Below, piece by piece: positions 16,983-24,834 of a stretch of 64,000 bases of DNA. Position 1 is the stretch's first letter. Every line of letters begins with the position of its first letter. Source of the stretch: UMGS902 sp045580835 (GTDB lineage Bacteria; Bacillota; Clostridia; Oscillospirales; CAG-272); NCBI GenBank assembly GCA_045580835.1, contig JAZNOM010000030.1, positions 47,212 to 111,211 of the forward strand. Reading direction: 5' to 3'. Position numbers and translations under genes: made by a program. The notes under the pieces are model-generated. The model was not told the DNA's origin and made no database searches. It worked only from the letters and a program-made list of their open reading frames with translations.

Positions 16983-17631
16983 AAATTTTTTTAAGAAGTT
17001 TAGCAAGAGTAGAAACGCTGTCAACTATGTAATTAGCATTCGCGCGCGCAAGTTCTTCACGTGTACCGTAACCAAAAAGCACACCAACACACTCCAAACC
17101 ACAGTTGCGCGCACCTATAACATCATGCTCTCTATCGCCTACCATAATACAAGTTGAAGGCTCATTTATTCCAAGCGTATCCATAACATATTTAATCACA
17201 GCTGCTTTTGTAGAAAGTTTTTCTCCCAAGTCACAGCCGCCAATATATTCAAAATACTTTGCAAGATTAAAATGCTCTAGTATTCTCCTTGCATACACTT
17301 CCGGTTTAGATGTTGCAAGCACAAGTTTGTATCCACTGCTCCGCAAATCTGCAAGCATTTCAGGAATGCCGTCGTAAACAAGGTTTTCAAAAAGACCTTT
17401 ATCACTAAAATACTCCCGGTAGTACATTAAACATTTTGTTGCCTTTTCTTTCGAAAAGCCGTATACCTCCATCATTTTTTCAATAAGCGGAGGACCGATA
17501 AACTGATATAGTTCTTCCCTGCTTGCCACCTCAATCCCAAATTTTTCGAGTGCATATATAAGCGAATTGGTAATACCTAAAGCAGGGTCGGTTAATGTAC
17601 CGTCAAGATCAAAAAATATGTACTCCTTCAT
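16981..17631 (-). CDS. HAD-family phosphatase (phosphoglycolate phosphatase-like)
   Basis: 216 aa from the ATG at 17631, chosen because GGAAG lies 5 nt upstream and the start overlaps the preceding stop (TGATG); a GTG at 17643 is an alternative. HAD motifs: FFDLDGTLTDP (nucleophile Asp), LVLATSKPE (motif II), K in STKAAVIKYV, and IMVGDREHDVIGARNCG (motif IV). The alpha-helical cap is of the Gph/PpaX type. It probably dephosphorylates a small phosphate such as 2-phosphoglycolate. It is coupled to the ECF S-component gene. Confidence 0.88.
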   Translation of the reverse strand: MKEYIFFDLDGTLTDPALGITNSLIYALEKFGIEVASREELYQFIGPPLIEKMMEVYGFSKEKATKCLMYYREYFSDKGLFENLVYDGIPEMLADLRSSGYKLVLATSKPEVYARRILEHFNLAKYFEYIGGCDLGEKLSTKAAVIKYVMDTLGINEPSTCIMVGDREHDVIGARNCGLECVGVLFGYGTREELARANANYIVDSVSTLAKLLKKI

Positions 17632-18122
17632 CAATACTTCCACAGCTTCTTTCGATCAACAAATTCTTTTAAAATAATTGCGCACACTATGCCTGCTATT
17701 CCTTGCAGAAAATTAGGTACAATACCGAGTGCTGCTGTACCGGGGGTATATAAAACGCATTCATATGCGAAATAGCCAAATACCATCAAAAACTCGGCAA
17801 GCACACCGCTGATTATAACTGCTATTCTTCCTTTACCGGCTGCGACAAAATATGCAACCACCGCCATCAATGCCTTTATAATAAAAGTTACCGGGGCGTA
17901 AATTACATAAGTTGCAAAAACGTCCGCCAACATCGAGCCTACGCCGGCAGCAATTGCACCGTATATGGGGCCGAGAAGCCAGCCGCATAAAAGCACAATA
18001 CAATCGCCGAGATTAAAATAACCACCAATTCCATTAGGAATTTGGATAATCATTGTAGCAACACAGGCAAATGAGGCGAGCAGTGCCGCTATAACAAGTT
18101 TTCTTACATCAATTCTTTTCAT
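17631..18122 (-). CDS. ECF transporter S component (substrate unknown)
   Basis: 163 aa, nearly all membrane helices. The pattern GYFNLGDCIVLLCGWLLGP, YGAIAAGVGSMLADVF and VTFIIKALMAVVAYF is typical of ECF substrate-binding S subunits. S units pair with a shared EcfAAT energy module, which is not in this window. A substrate (vitamin or other) cannot be assigned. It overlaps the radical SAM gene upstream by 14 bp and the HAD gene downstream by 1 bp, so all three form one operon. Confidence 0.88.
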   Translation of the reverse strand: MKRIDVRKLVIAALLASFACVATMIIQIPNGIGGYFNLGDCIVLLCGWLLGPIYGAIAAGVGSMLADVFATYVIYAPVTFIIKALMAVVAYFVAAGKGRIAVIISGVLAEFLMVFGYFAYECVLYTPGTAALGIVPNFLQGIAGIVCAIILKEFVDRKKLWKY

Positions 18123-19767
18123 AATACTCTCCCAAAAGCTCTATAAATTCCAGCGGGTATTCCCCACGATTGTTCTTTTTTTCATAATCTGCGTAGACAG
18201 CGCAATTACTGTGATATAGAATCGCGATATTTCGTCTGACCCCTGTTTTTTCAGCAGTCGCAACATCATTATTCAATCGTTTCTTAATCTCCGGAATGCG
18301 AGCATCAGTTCTATATAGTGCTTTAGGCAATCCTTTTGATGAGTTAGTTGCAAGTCTATCACAAACAAGCGCGTCGCGTATCTCATCGGTCAAATTTGCA
18401 AATCTTGCAGTTAGAAACAGAAATAACGCATTTGTCATTTCATCTAAAGCACTTATATCTTTTATAACAGCTCCGCATTCAAAAAAGAAATCATACGCAC
18501 TGTCAAAATACGGCAAGCAAAACTTGATAGTTCTTCTAAAACGACCACTGTTATGAAGACGGTCAACTGCGCTTTCTGCCGTTTTTAATTTCAAAAAATC
18601 CTCTCTTGTAAGCCAAGACGTTTCGCAAACCTCATATGGAGGTTCGTGAGAATACTTAAAGCCATATTCTACTGCTTTATCTTCAAGCTCAGTTCCGTGC
18701 AAAATCTTAAGAAAACCAAGTTGAAGCATGTTTGCTCCAAGCTCATACGCTTCATTAAAGCTATTTATAAAACTATTGTAATCCTCATAGGGCAAACCGG
18801 CTATCAAATCAGTGTGTATATGAGCATTACCCATAGCAACTAGCTGCTTTATACGAAGTTTTAAAGTTTCGTTATCGGTTTTACGATGAATGGCGGCAAT
18901 AGTATGCGGATAGAAGCTCTGTATTCCTATTTCAAATTGAAAAAGCCCGTTTGGAGCGGAACTTAATAGCAAAATCGTATCATCATCAAGCAAATCGCCC
19001 GACAGTTCAAAATGAAAGCAAACATCACTCGGGAAAGCTCTCCCTGAATACTCTATTAAAAAATTAAATAGTTCATATGCACGATGTCTGTCCGCGTTAA
19101 ATGTTCTGTCTACAAATTTAATTGTTTTTGTGCCGCTATTTGCAAGCTTTATGAGGTTTTCTTTAACATATTCCATATCAAAGAACCTAACACCGTCACA
19201 CCTGCCTGACAAACAATAAGCGCAGGAATAAGGACATCCGCGACTGCTCTCAAAATACGCAATTCTATTGTTTAGCATTGCAAAATACTCATTGGTATAA
19301 GGAGATTTTGGTGTGCCGATGCCTATGTATGGCTTTGATATATTACCACGCCAAGATATACCTGAAAGCTCAGCGTTGACACCTGAAAGTAAGAACTGAC
19401 AAATATTAGAAAATGGGACCTCTCCTTCTCCGCAAATAACATAGTCAACAAAACTATTTTCAAGTACCTTCTCGGAATTATATGATACTTCAGGACCGCC
19501 AAGTATAACTTTAATTTCCTGATTAAATAACTTTACCTGTTTTACTAATTCATATACATGCTTAACATTCCAAATATAAACGCTTATTGCTAAAACTTTA
19601 GGATTAAAGCTTATAATGTCGCTACAGATGTAATCTAAACTTTCATTGATCGTGTGTTCCAAAACAACAGAAGAAAAATCTAAATCTTCTATTGAACTCT
19701 TCAAATACCAAGTAGCAAGAGAAGAATGAATATATTTACTGTTAAGTGCCAATATTACTACATCCAT
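18109..19767 (-). CDS. B12-binding-domain radical SAM protein with C-terminal DUF4080
   Basis: 552 aa. Residues 1 to about 135 form the cobalamin-binding-type Rossmann domain (VVILALNSKYIHSSLATWYL, VLAISVYIWN, VILGGPEVSY). The radical SAM CX3CX2C motif is in SRGCPYSCAYCLSG, and the barrel continues with KTIKFVDRTFNAD and HTDLIAGLPYEDY. The last 200 residues match the DUF4080 region found in this class. The B12 domain lacks an obvious D-x-H-x-x-G motif, as in many relatives, so cobalamin binding is uncertain. Substrate unknown. First gene of an operon with the ECF and HAD genes. Confidence 0.88.
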   Translation of the reverse strand: MDVVILALNSKYIHSSLATWYLKSSIEDLDFSSVVLEHTINESLDYICSDIISFNPKVLAISVYIWNVKHVYELVKQVKLFNQEIKVILGGPEVSYNSEKVLENSFVDYVICGEGEVPFSNICQFLLSGVNAELSGISWRGNISKPYIGIGTPKSPYTNEYFAMLNNRIAYFESSRGCPYSCAYCLSGRCDGVRFFDMEYVKENLIKLANSGTKTIKFVDRTFNADRHRAYELFNFLIEYSGRAFPSDVCFHFELSGDLLDDDTILLLSSAPNGLFQFEIGIQSFYPHTIAAIHRKTDNETLKLRIKQLVAMGNAHIHTDLIAGLPYEDYNSFINSFNEAYELGANMLQLGFLKILHGTELEDKAVEYGFKYSHEPPYEVCETSWLTREDFLKLKTAESAVDRLHNSGRFRRTIKFCLPYFDSAYDFFFECGAVIKDISALDEMTNALFLFLTARFANLTDEIRDALVCDRLATNSSKGLPKALYRTDARIPEIKKRLNNDVATAEKTGVRRNIAILYHSNCAVYADYEKKNNRGEYPLEFIELLGEYYEKN

Positions 19768-19788
19768 TTTCTCACCGCCTTTTTAATA

Positions 19789-19817
19789 AATATAACACAG
19801 ACAATTTACAAAATCAA
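19789..19817 (-). promoter_or_regulatory. Promoter of the radical SAM / ECF / HAD operon
   Basis: TTGATT (19817-19812), a 17-bp spacer and TATATT (19794-19789) on the minus strand, immediately after the U-tract of the upstream ncRNA terminator. The operon and the ncRNA are therefore separate units. Confidence 0.65.
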
Positions 19818-19820
19818 TAC

Positions 19821-19872
19821 AAAAAAGAAATGACCTCTGATTGCTTTTTCTACCGCAATCAGAGGTCATTTC
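19821..19872 (-). terminator. Very strong terminator of the ncRNA
   Basis: An 18-bp perfect stem (gaaatgacctctgattgc / gcaatcagaggtcatttc, 19827-19872) with a 10-nt loop, followed on the minus strand by TTTTTT. Confidence 0.92.
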
Positions 19873-20195
19873 GCTTCACTCTTGATATCTAACATCTTTT
19901 CTTATCCTCGCTTTCTTAAGATGCCTTTTGCTACATTTAAAAATTCAAATGTTTTTTTCTTTCGCTTTTGCGAAACTACTACAGATTTGTACACCGTTCA
20001 ATGTGCAAAAGGTTAAGATTTTGCTTTAATTAAAACTCAATCCGGATTTAAACTTTTTTCAAACTCCTGCTACTTTAACTCCCTCGGCATATACAACACT
20101 CACACCACTACACCTTTTTAAAGTTCAAATCCAATTTTGTTTTAATTGAAAGTTATAGGACTTACTTGTACATCGGACTGTACCTTCCTTTCTTC
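19821..20195 (-). ncRNA. Structured noncoding RNA of about 375 nt, class not identified
   Basis: This is the only long gene-free stretch in the window. It has its own promoter and ends in an 18-bp perfect terminator stem with a U-tract. Inside, long-range complementarity is clear: 20120-20132 with 20044-20056 (13 bp, one G-U), 20139-20147 with 20028-20036 (9 bp), 20005-20012 with 19924-19931 (8 bp), plus local hairpins at 20165-20184, 19960-19975 and 19934-19951. The 13-bp stem encloses about 63 nt rich in G on the RNA strand. No sensible ORF is present. It lacks tmRNA, RNase P and T-box hallmarks. The size and ornate folding recall the raiA RNA class of Clostridia, but I cannot confirm that by eye. 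Confidence 0.7.
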
Positions 20196-20201
20196 ACTTA
20201 T

Positions 20202-20230
20202 AGTGTAGCATACCTAAAATCCAAATGCAA
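20202..20230 (-). promoter_or_regulatory. Promoter of the ncRNA
   Basis: TTGCAT (20230-20225), a 17-bp spacer and TACACT (20207-20202) on the minus strand. It places the RNA 5' end near 20195. Confidence 0.65.
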
Positions 20231-20295
20231 TTGACATTTTAGAAAAAATTTCTATACCGTTTTTGTTAAAATGGGAGAAATAATTAAAAAGGTAT

Positions 20296-20324
20296 TTTCA
20301 AGCTACATGTTTTTATGATATAAT
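20296..20324 (+). promoter_or_regulatory. Promoter of thiN
   Basis: TTTCAA (20296-20301), a 17-bp spacer and TATAAT (20319-20324), 32 bases before the thiN start. No TPP riboswitch is present. Confidence 0.6.
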
Positions 20325-20356
20325 AAATATGTTGTGATGATTTAAAGAGGTAATTT

Positions 20357-20965
20357 ATGAAAAATGCTTTGATAATTACCGGAGGATATATTAATTTTAA
20401 CGCAATTGATTTATCCGCCAAAAATTTTAGCACAATAATCGCTGCCGACAGCGGTTATTTATCAGCTGAAAAACTAGGAATTGCTCCGTCTATTATCGTT
20501 GGCGACTTTGATTCTGCTTCTGTTCCAAGTTCAAATGCAGAAATAATTACGGCTCCAAAAGAAAAAGATGAAACTGACACCATGCTTGCTTGCAACATCG
20601 CAATCGAACGTGGCGCAACGGAGTTGCTTATTTTGGGCGGTACAGGCGGACGTGCGGACCATTTTCTTGCAAACGTTTTTTTGCTTGAAGCCCTAAAAGA
20701 TAAAGGAATATCCGTTACTCTTACTGATGGTGACAATGCCATCAGGATTCTGAATAACGAAGAAACGCAAATTCCTAACAATTCCAGTTATTTTTCAGTT
20801 TTTGCTCTTGATTTTTGTTCGATTTCTCTTAAAGGTTGCAAATATCCGCTTGAAAACTACAAACTAACGCGAAAAAATCCTTTTGCGGTCAGCAATGAAG
20901 TGATTGGTAGTCACGCAACAATTTCTGTAATCGGAAAAGTAATTCTTTGCGAAAGTAAAAAATAA
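20357..20965 (+). CDS. thiN: Thiamine pyrophosphokinase
   Basis: 202 aa, standard for the bacterial ThiN type. It transfers pyrophosphate from ATP to thiamine. Motifs: ADSGYLSAEKLGIAPSIIVG, then GDFDSAS, EKDETDTMLACNIAIERG and GGTGGRADHFLANVFLL, followed by the smaller C-terminal thiamine-binding beta domain (KGCKYPLENYKLT). Often found near ribosome-assembly genes; here it stands alone with its own promoter and terminator. Confidence 0.95.
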   Translation: MKNALIITGGYINFNAIDLSAKNFSTIIAADSGYLSAEKLGIAPSIIVGDFDSASVPSSNAEIITAPKEKDETDTMLACNIAIERGATELLILGGTGGRADHFLANVFLLEALKDKGISVTLTDGDNAIRILNNEETQIPNNSSYFSVFALDFCSISLKGCKYPLENYKLTRKNPFAVSNEVIGSHATISVIGKVILCESKK

Positions 20966-20992
20966 GCCGACAATTCTGTCGGCTTATTTTTA
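20961..20992 (+). terminator. Terminator after thiN
   Basis: A 12-bp stem (aataagccgaca / tgtcggcttatt) with a 4-nt loop and a T run. It also lies at the 3' end of the convergent SOD-like gene (stop at 20990) and probably serves both. Confidence 0.85.
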
Positions 20993-21466
20993 TTGTATGA
21001 CCCCACACGCAATTTTTTCGCCCGGATTGCCTGCCGGTTGCGTTTTGAAATCATCAATACCGCTATGAATAATAACGGTCTTGCCGATAATTTCTCGCAC
21101 TCTAAATCGGTTTGTTAAAACCGAACACATTGCAATTCCGTCTACCGAAAATAGCGGTGGTAAATCTCCTGCGTGGTACGGATGCTCGCATCCGGCAGGA
21201 TTGTAATGTGAACCGGAATTTGGGAAAGGATTTTCATTGCTTCTCCCATCACATGAACCGCCATCATGAATATGCATTGCTAAAATTGGACTTTCGCACG
21301 TATTGTTCCCTCTCGGTAGTCCTGTAATTGATGCAACAACATATACACCGCTATCAGTTTGATAAAACCTTACAAGACCGCGAATTGCGGGATACGCTGC
21401 AGAGCCTTTAATTATAGCTACTGCATCTACATTTTCAAATTCTTCATCATCATATCGAATATACAT
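20990..21466 (-). CDS. Cu/Zn superoxide dismutase-family protein
   Basis: 158 aa from the ATG at 21466. The metal-ligand segments of the family are present: AMHIHDGGSC, then GSHYNPAGCEHPYHAGDLPP and TVIIHSGIDDF with NPGEKIACGVI, so Cu and Zn histidines appear retained. There is no signal peptide, unlike most bacterial SodC proteins, which are exported. Cytosolic members of this family in Clostridia are poorly studied. An alternative ATG at 21487 lies inside a terminator hairpin. The ribosome site AGGGTG forms the 3' arm of that hairpin, so translation may depend on it being open. Confidence 0.85.
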   Translation of the reverse strand: MYIRYDDEEFENVDAVAIIKGSAAYPAIRGLVRFYQTDSGVYVVASITGLPRGNNTCESPILAMHIHDGGSCDGRSNENPFPNSGSHYNPAGCEHPYHAGDLPPLFSVDGIAMCSVLTNRFRVREIIGKTVIIHSGIDDFKTQPAGNPGEKIACGVIQ

Positions 21467-21507
21467 AAAAACACCCTGTATCAGCATACGAGATACAAGG
21501 TGTTTTT
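21467..21507 (-). terminator. Terminator of the SLH gene, abutting the SOD-like start codon
   Basis: On the minus strand aaacaccttgtatc pairs with gatacagggtgttt across a 9-nt loop and runs into TTTTT, which directly touches the ATG of the SOD-like gene at 21466. The 3' arm contains that gene's ribosome site (AGGGTG). The element could end the SLH transcript and at the same time limit translation of readthrough RNA. Confidence 0.75.
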
Positions 21508-21511
21508 GTTA

Positions 21512-22762
21512 CTATTTTTTCTCTAAAACATTATATAACATCTGAACGGATTGCGCGCGACTTAATATTGCAGAAGGCTCAATCTTTCCTTCTGCATCTC
21601 CATTGAATACGCCGGCACTTGTCAAAGCATATACTGCGCTTTTTGCCCATGTTGGAATAGCACCGTCATCCGCAAAAGTGGCAACGTAACTTCCTTCTTC
21701 CAGACCTAATATATTATTTATCACAACCGCTGCTTCGGATTTTGTAATGTTTCCTTTAGGAACAAAGCACATTAAACCGTCTACGTCTTTTCCGTTGATA
21801 TATCCTAATCGCTGTGCAGTCGCTACATATGGGCGATATTTAACATCAATAGAACTGTTGTCCGAAAAAGAAGTATTTGAATCAGTAAGTGTGTCAATTC
21901 CAAGTGCTTTCATTGCCATTGTAATAAATTCTTCGCGTGTTACGTTATCTTCAGGACAAAATACCACGCCGTTTTGATAGCTTACTGCTTCAGCCGCACC
22001 AGCTTCATAAAGAGTTATTGCAGCGTTTTCACACCAATGACCTGCAGTATCTGCAAAGGTAACAACGGCTTTTTCTACATTTACATTTACTTTTTGTGCC
22101 GGAGAATAATTACCGTATCCGTCACGAGCAACTACTACAAATTCATCTTTTCCAATAAAGTTTACGCTTGGAGTATACTTGTAGCTACCGCGTGCAGGAT
22201 TGGTAATGGTCAATGTGCCGTGTTCGGGGTATGACACAATCTGCAAATCTGTAATATCACCATCGGGATCTATAGAACTTAAATTACCGTAGCAAGAAAC
22301 ATTGCGGTAGGTGTTAAGCTCATCGCTGTCGTCTGCAAACGTTGGAGCATAGTTTACTTCATCAAGGAACTTGAGCATGCATGGTATCTCGGTACCTGCA
22401 ACACTAAAAACGAGTTCGGTTCCGGCTATATTTTCATTAGTAGGAACAAATCGCAAAACGGATAAATACTTGCTGCTGATAGTTTGCCCCTCGGCGACAT
22501 TAAGAGTACCTAGCTTTAAAGTTCCATCAGCGGCAGCAGGTAGCGATTCAACAGTTATATTGTCAATAGATGTGATACCAAGACACTTCATAAAATCCTG
22601 TTCAGAAAAATAAATATCACTGTAAACAAGACCGCTTTTAATCATTTTATTATTCTTTGCAAGTACGTTTAAAGCTGGTGAAACAATCGCGGCTGCAAAC
22701 ACCGAAGCCGTAAAAGTTAATCCGATAATTAAAAATATTATCGGTTTTAAATATTTCTTCAT
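21512..22762 (-). CDS. SLH-domain surface protein
   Basis: 416 aa from the ATG at 22762, supported by AAGGAG 7 nt upstream; an in-frame ATG at 22879 is unsupported. A signal peptide or anchor (MKKYLKPIIFLIIGLTFTAS) is followed by an unknown region, and by a cadherin/tandem-95-like segment near 190-220 (YTPSVNFIGKDEFVVVARDG). From about 234 to the end come three S-layer homology repeats (FADTAGHWCENAAITLYEAG, DVKYRPYVATAQRLGYING, WAKSAVYALTSAGVFNGDA). SLH repeats bind pyruvylated secondary cell-wall polymer, so the protein is probably held on the cell wall. Ligand or function unknown. Confidence 0.88.
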   Translation of the reverse strand: MKKYLKPIIFLIIGLTFTASVFAAAIVSPALNVLAKNNKMIKSGLVYSDIYFSEQDFMKCLGITSIDNITVESLPAAADGTLKLGTLNVAEGQTISSKYLSVLRFVPTNENIAGTELVFSVAGTEIPCMLKFLDEVNYAPTFADDSDELNTYRNVSCYGNLSSIDPDGDITDLQIVSYPEHGTLTITNPARGSYKYTPSVNFIGKDEFVVVARDGYGNYSPAQKVNVNVEKAVVTFADTAGHWCENAAITLYEAGAAEAVSYQNGVVFCPEDNVTREEFITMAMKALGIDTLTDSNTSFSDNSSIDVKYRPYVATAQRLGYINGKDVDGLMCFVPKGNITKSEAAVVINNILGLEEGSYVATFADDGAIPTWAKSAVYALTSAGVFNGDAEGKIEPSAILSRAQSVQMLYNVLEKK

Positions 22763-22830
22763 TGATTTTCTCCTTTCAAAATCAATATGTTCGAGTTCAG
22801 TTTTTCCCAATAAGTATTTTTTATACAGAA

Positions 22831-22859
22831 TTGTCCGAAATAAGAATATCGCATAAAAT
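22831..22859 (+). promoter_or_regulatory. Possible promoter of cotJABC
   Basis: TTGTCC (22831-22836), a 17-bp spacer and TAAAAT (22854-22859). The -10 region also reads CATAAAAT, close to a sigma-E -10, which would suit a mother-cell coat operon, but I see no good sigma-E -35. A 6-bp hairpin (gtgagc / gctcac, 22863-22878) follows. Confidence 0.35.
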
Positions 22860-22905
22860 AAAAGTGAGCGCATGCTCACATATTAAGAAAGGTCAATTTC
22901 GATTT

Positions 22906-23271
22906 ATGTATAGAATGAATTATAACAACTGCTCTTCTCCTCGTGACAGACTCGACGAAAGTCTGCTCACACGAGTTGCTGAGCAAAGGCGTTCTTCCTG
23001 CAGAGGAAACAATCAAGCTCGCAACATTGAACGCGGCTGTGGATGTAATCAAGCTTCAGAGGCTTATGAGCGCGAAAACAGCTGTAGTTGCGAGCATGAT
23101 AACTACAACAATGACGAGTTCGACTACTCGCTAGCAATGGTTTATTCCCCACACCAAGAGTGGCAGAATATCTATTGTGAAGAAGAAGGATTTGCCGCAG
23201 GCACAATATTTAAAGAACTCGACAAACCCTTCTATGGTCCTAAATGTCATGGAGGTAACTGCTATGAATAA
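22906..23271 (+). CDS. cotJA: Spore coat-associated protein CotJA
   Basis: 121 aa. The C-terminal region is the CotJA signature: LAMVYSPHQEWQNIYCEEEG and GTIFKELDKPFYGPK. The first 80 residues are a Cys, Asn and Arg-rich low-complexity tail (CGCNQASEAYERENSCSCEH) that is longer than in Bacillus CotJA. The start is uncertain: ATG at 22906 has AAAGG 12 nt upstream, and ATG at 22915 is an alternative. The stop overlaps cotJB by 8 bp. CotJA is needed for CotJC assembly in the inner spore coat. Confidence 0.88.
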   Translation: MYRMNYNNCSSPRDRLDESLLTRVAEQRRSSCRGNNQARNIERGCGCNQASEAYERENSCSCEHDNYNNDEFDYSLAMVYSPHQEWQNIYCEEEGFAAGTIFKELDKPFYGPKCHGGNCYE

Positions 23272-23530
23272 TAATTGTAACAGTCGCTCTGTGCTTATGC
23301 GTAAAATACAGCAACACGGCTTTGCACTTGTTGAAGCAAATCTTTATCTCAACGGGCATCCGCACTGCACAAAAGCACTTGAGTATTTCAAACGCCAAAA
23401 AGCAGCATATGACAAATATGTCGCCGAGTATGAAGATATGTACGGACCTCTTACTGCATACGCAAGTGCAGGTTGCGACAGTTGGAAATGGATACAGGGA
23501 CCTTGGCCCTGGGAAAGTGAGGCTAACTAA
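23264..23530 (+). CDS. cotJB: Spore coat protein CotJB
   Basis: 88 aa from the ATG at 23264 behind GGAGGT; longer upstream frames are not supported. CotJB family features are the N-terminal helix (LMRKIQQHGFALVEANLYLN), LEYFKRQKAAYDKYVAEYED, and the C-terminal WKWIQGPWPWE. It overlaps cotJA and abuts cotJC, the conserved order. Confidence 0.93.
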   Translation: MNNNCNSRSVLMRKIQQHGFALVEANLYLNGHPHCTKALEYFKRQKAAYDKYVAEYEDMYGPLTAYASAGCDSWKWIQGPWPWESEAN

Positions 23531-24172
23531 ATGTGGACTTATGAAAAGAAATTGCAGTTCCCCGTGAAAATCAAAAATCCCGATCCCAAAGCCGCAAAAA
23601 TAATAATTTCGCAACTTGGTGGACCGGATGGAGAACTTGCTGCTTCTATGCGCTATTTACACCAAAGATATGCAATGCCATACGGTGAAGTAGTGGGGCT
23701 GCTCACTGATATAGGAACAGAAGAACTTGCGCACTTAGAAATCATTTCGGCAATTCTTTATCAGCTCACACGTAACCTTACTCCCGAAGAAATCAAGGCT
23801 TCAGGCTTTGATACCTACTTTGTAGACCACACCGCAGGTATTTATCCAGTAAGTGCTGCCGGCGTTCCGTTTAGTGCAGCATACTTCCAGTCAAAGGGCG
23901 ACATAATAACTGATCTTGTCGAAGACCTTGCTGCCGAACAAAAGGCAAGAACTACCTACGATAATATCCTTCGTCTTGTTGACGATCCTGATATCAAGGA
24001 ACCAATCAAATTTCTTCGCGCGCGTGAAGTTGTACACTTCCAACGATTCGGCGATGCACTTCGCATTACTCAAGATAATCTTGACTCCAAAAACTTCTAC
24101 GCATACAATCCTTCATTTGACAAATGCGGTCGTCCAATGCCACGAAACAACAGATACCATAAAAACGCATAG
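23531..24172 (+). CDS. cotJC: CotJC manganese-catalase-like spore coat protein
   Basis: 213 aa. A ferritin-like four-helix protein of the manganese catalase family. Ligand-type residues are visible in IGTEELAHLEIISAILYQL and in DLAAEQKARTTYDNIL and REVVHFQRFGDAL. In spores it forms part of the coat and may remove peroxide. It starts at the base after the cotJB stop and is followed by a clear terminator. Confidence 0.95.
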   Translation: MWTYEKKLQFPVKIKNPDPKAAKIIISQLGGPDGELAASMRYLHQRYAMPYGEVVGLLTDIGTEELAHLEIISAILYQLTRNLTPEEIKASGFDTYFVDHTAGIYPVSAAGVPFSAAYFQSKGDIITDLVEDLAAEQKARTTYDNILRLVDDPDIKEPIKFLRAREVVHFQRFGDALRITQDNLDSKNFYAYNPSFDKCGRPMPRNNRYHKNA

Positions 24173-24182
24173 TTATAAAAAC

Positions 24183-24213
24183 AAGCATCGGAGAAATCCG
24201 ATGCTTATTTTTG
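24183..24213 (+). terminator. Terminator after cotJC
   Basis: A 10-bp stem (aagcatcgga / tccgatgctt) with a GAAA tetraloop is followed by ATTTTTGTTTT. Confidence 0.9.
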
Positions 24214-24215
24214 TT

Positions 24216-24668
24216 TTAATACAAATGTTTATAGAATTTATACGCTTTCCATGGGGAAAGTATCATAACCAAAAAACCCAAGCTATGGAAACAAAAAAAA
24301 GACTGAACTGGAGTTATATCTTTAAAAAAGAATTGAAAAAACTCCGGAATTCTGAAAAAAATGCTATATAGCGAATTATTATATAAAAGAAAAAACGCAG
24401 AAGCCGAAAAGAAAAGTAAATAGCTTAAAAAGTTTAATAAATAATACAAAAATGGATTGTCCAGCGCCCTATAGCAACAACGCAACCATAAAGAATTAAC
24501 ACTGTAAAATATTAAGCAACAAACTGCATACATAATAAATCTTTCGCTCTTTATAGTTATAAACCTATTCGTTAACATAAAATCTATAAATACAGAGAGC
24601 AACAACTCGATCCCTGCCCATTCGCAAAAACGCTGAAGAACAATCTTCGTTCTACCTTTTAAATTCAA
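24216..24668 (-). CDS. Small hypothetical membrane protein
   Basis: 150 aa from a TTG codon at 24668, with AAAGGTGA upstream at acceptable spacing. No recognised family. About four hydrophobic segments are visible (ELLLSVFIDFMLT, FIMYAVCCLIFYSV, YYLLNFLSYLLFFSASAFFL, FFCFHSLGFLVMIL), with many Phe and Tyr residues. It converges on the cotJ operon. That no competing ORF occupies the region and the ribosome site fits argue for a real gene; the non-ATG start and absent homology argue for caution. Confidence 0.55.
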   Translation of the reverse strand: MNLKGRTKIVLQRFCEWAGIELLLSVFIDFMLTNRFITIKSERFIMYAVCCLIFYSVNSLWLRCCYRALDNPFLYYLLNFLSYLLFFSASAFFLLYNNSLYSIFFRIPEFFQFFFKDITPVQSFFCFHSLGFLVMILSPWKAYKFYKHLY

Positions 24669-24834
24669 ATTGATAATTCACCTTTCATATTCGAAAAATG
24701 ACATAATTCCTACCATTACATATAAATTGCAAGGCGAGTTAGTCATCTTTGGTATAATATTAGCATAAAATTAATGTTACTGTCAATATGGTTTTACTCA
24801 TTTTTGGAATAAAAATATTATCAGGAGGCAGAAT

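Noticed and set aside
19821..20195. T-box leader, tmRNA or RNase P RNA for the structured region
   Set aside because: No T-box core (TGGNACC) is present, no tRNA-like ends or tag reading frame for tmRNA, and none of the conserved RNase P core sequences. The downstream gene has its own promoter, so it is not a leader.
22762..23271. Longer CotJA reading frame starting at 22762
   Set aside because: The extension overlaps the promoter and the divergent SLH gene start, has no ribosome site, and encodes a sequence unlike CotJA.
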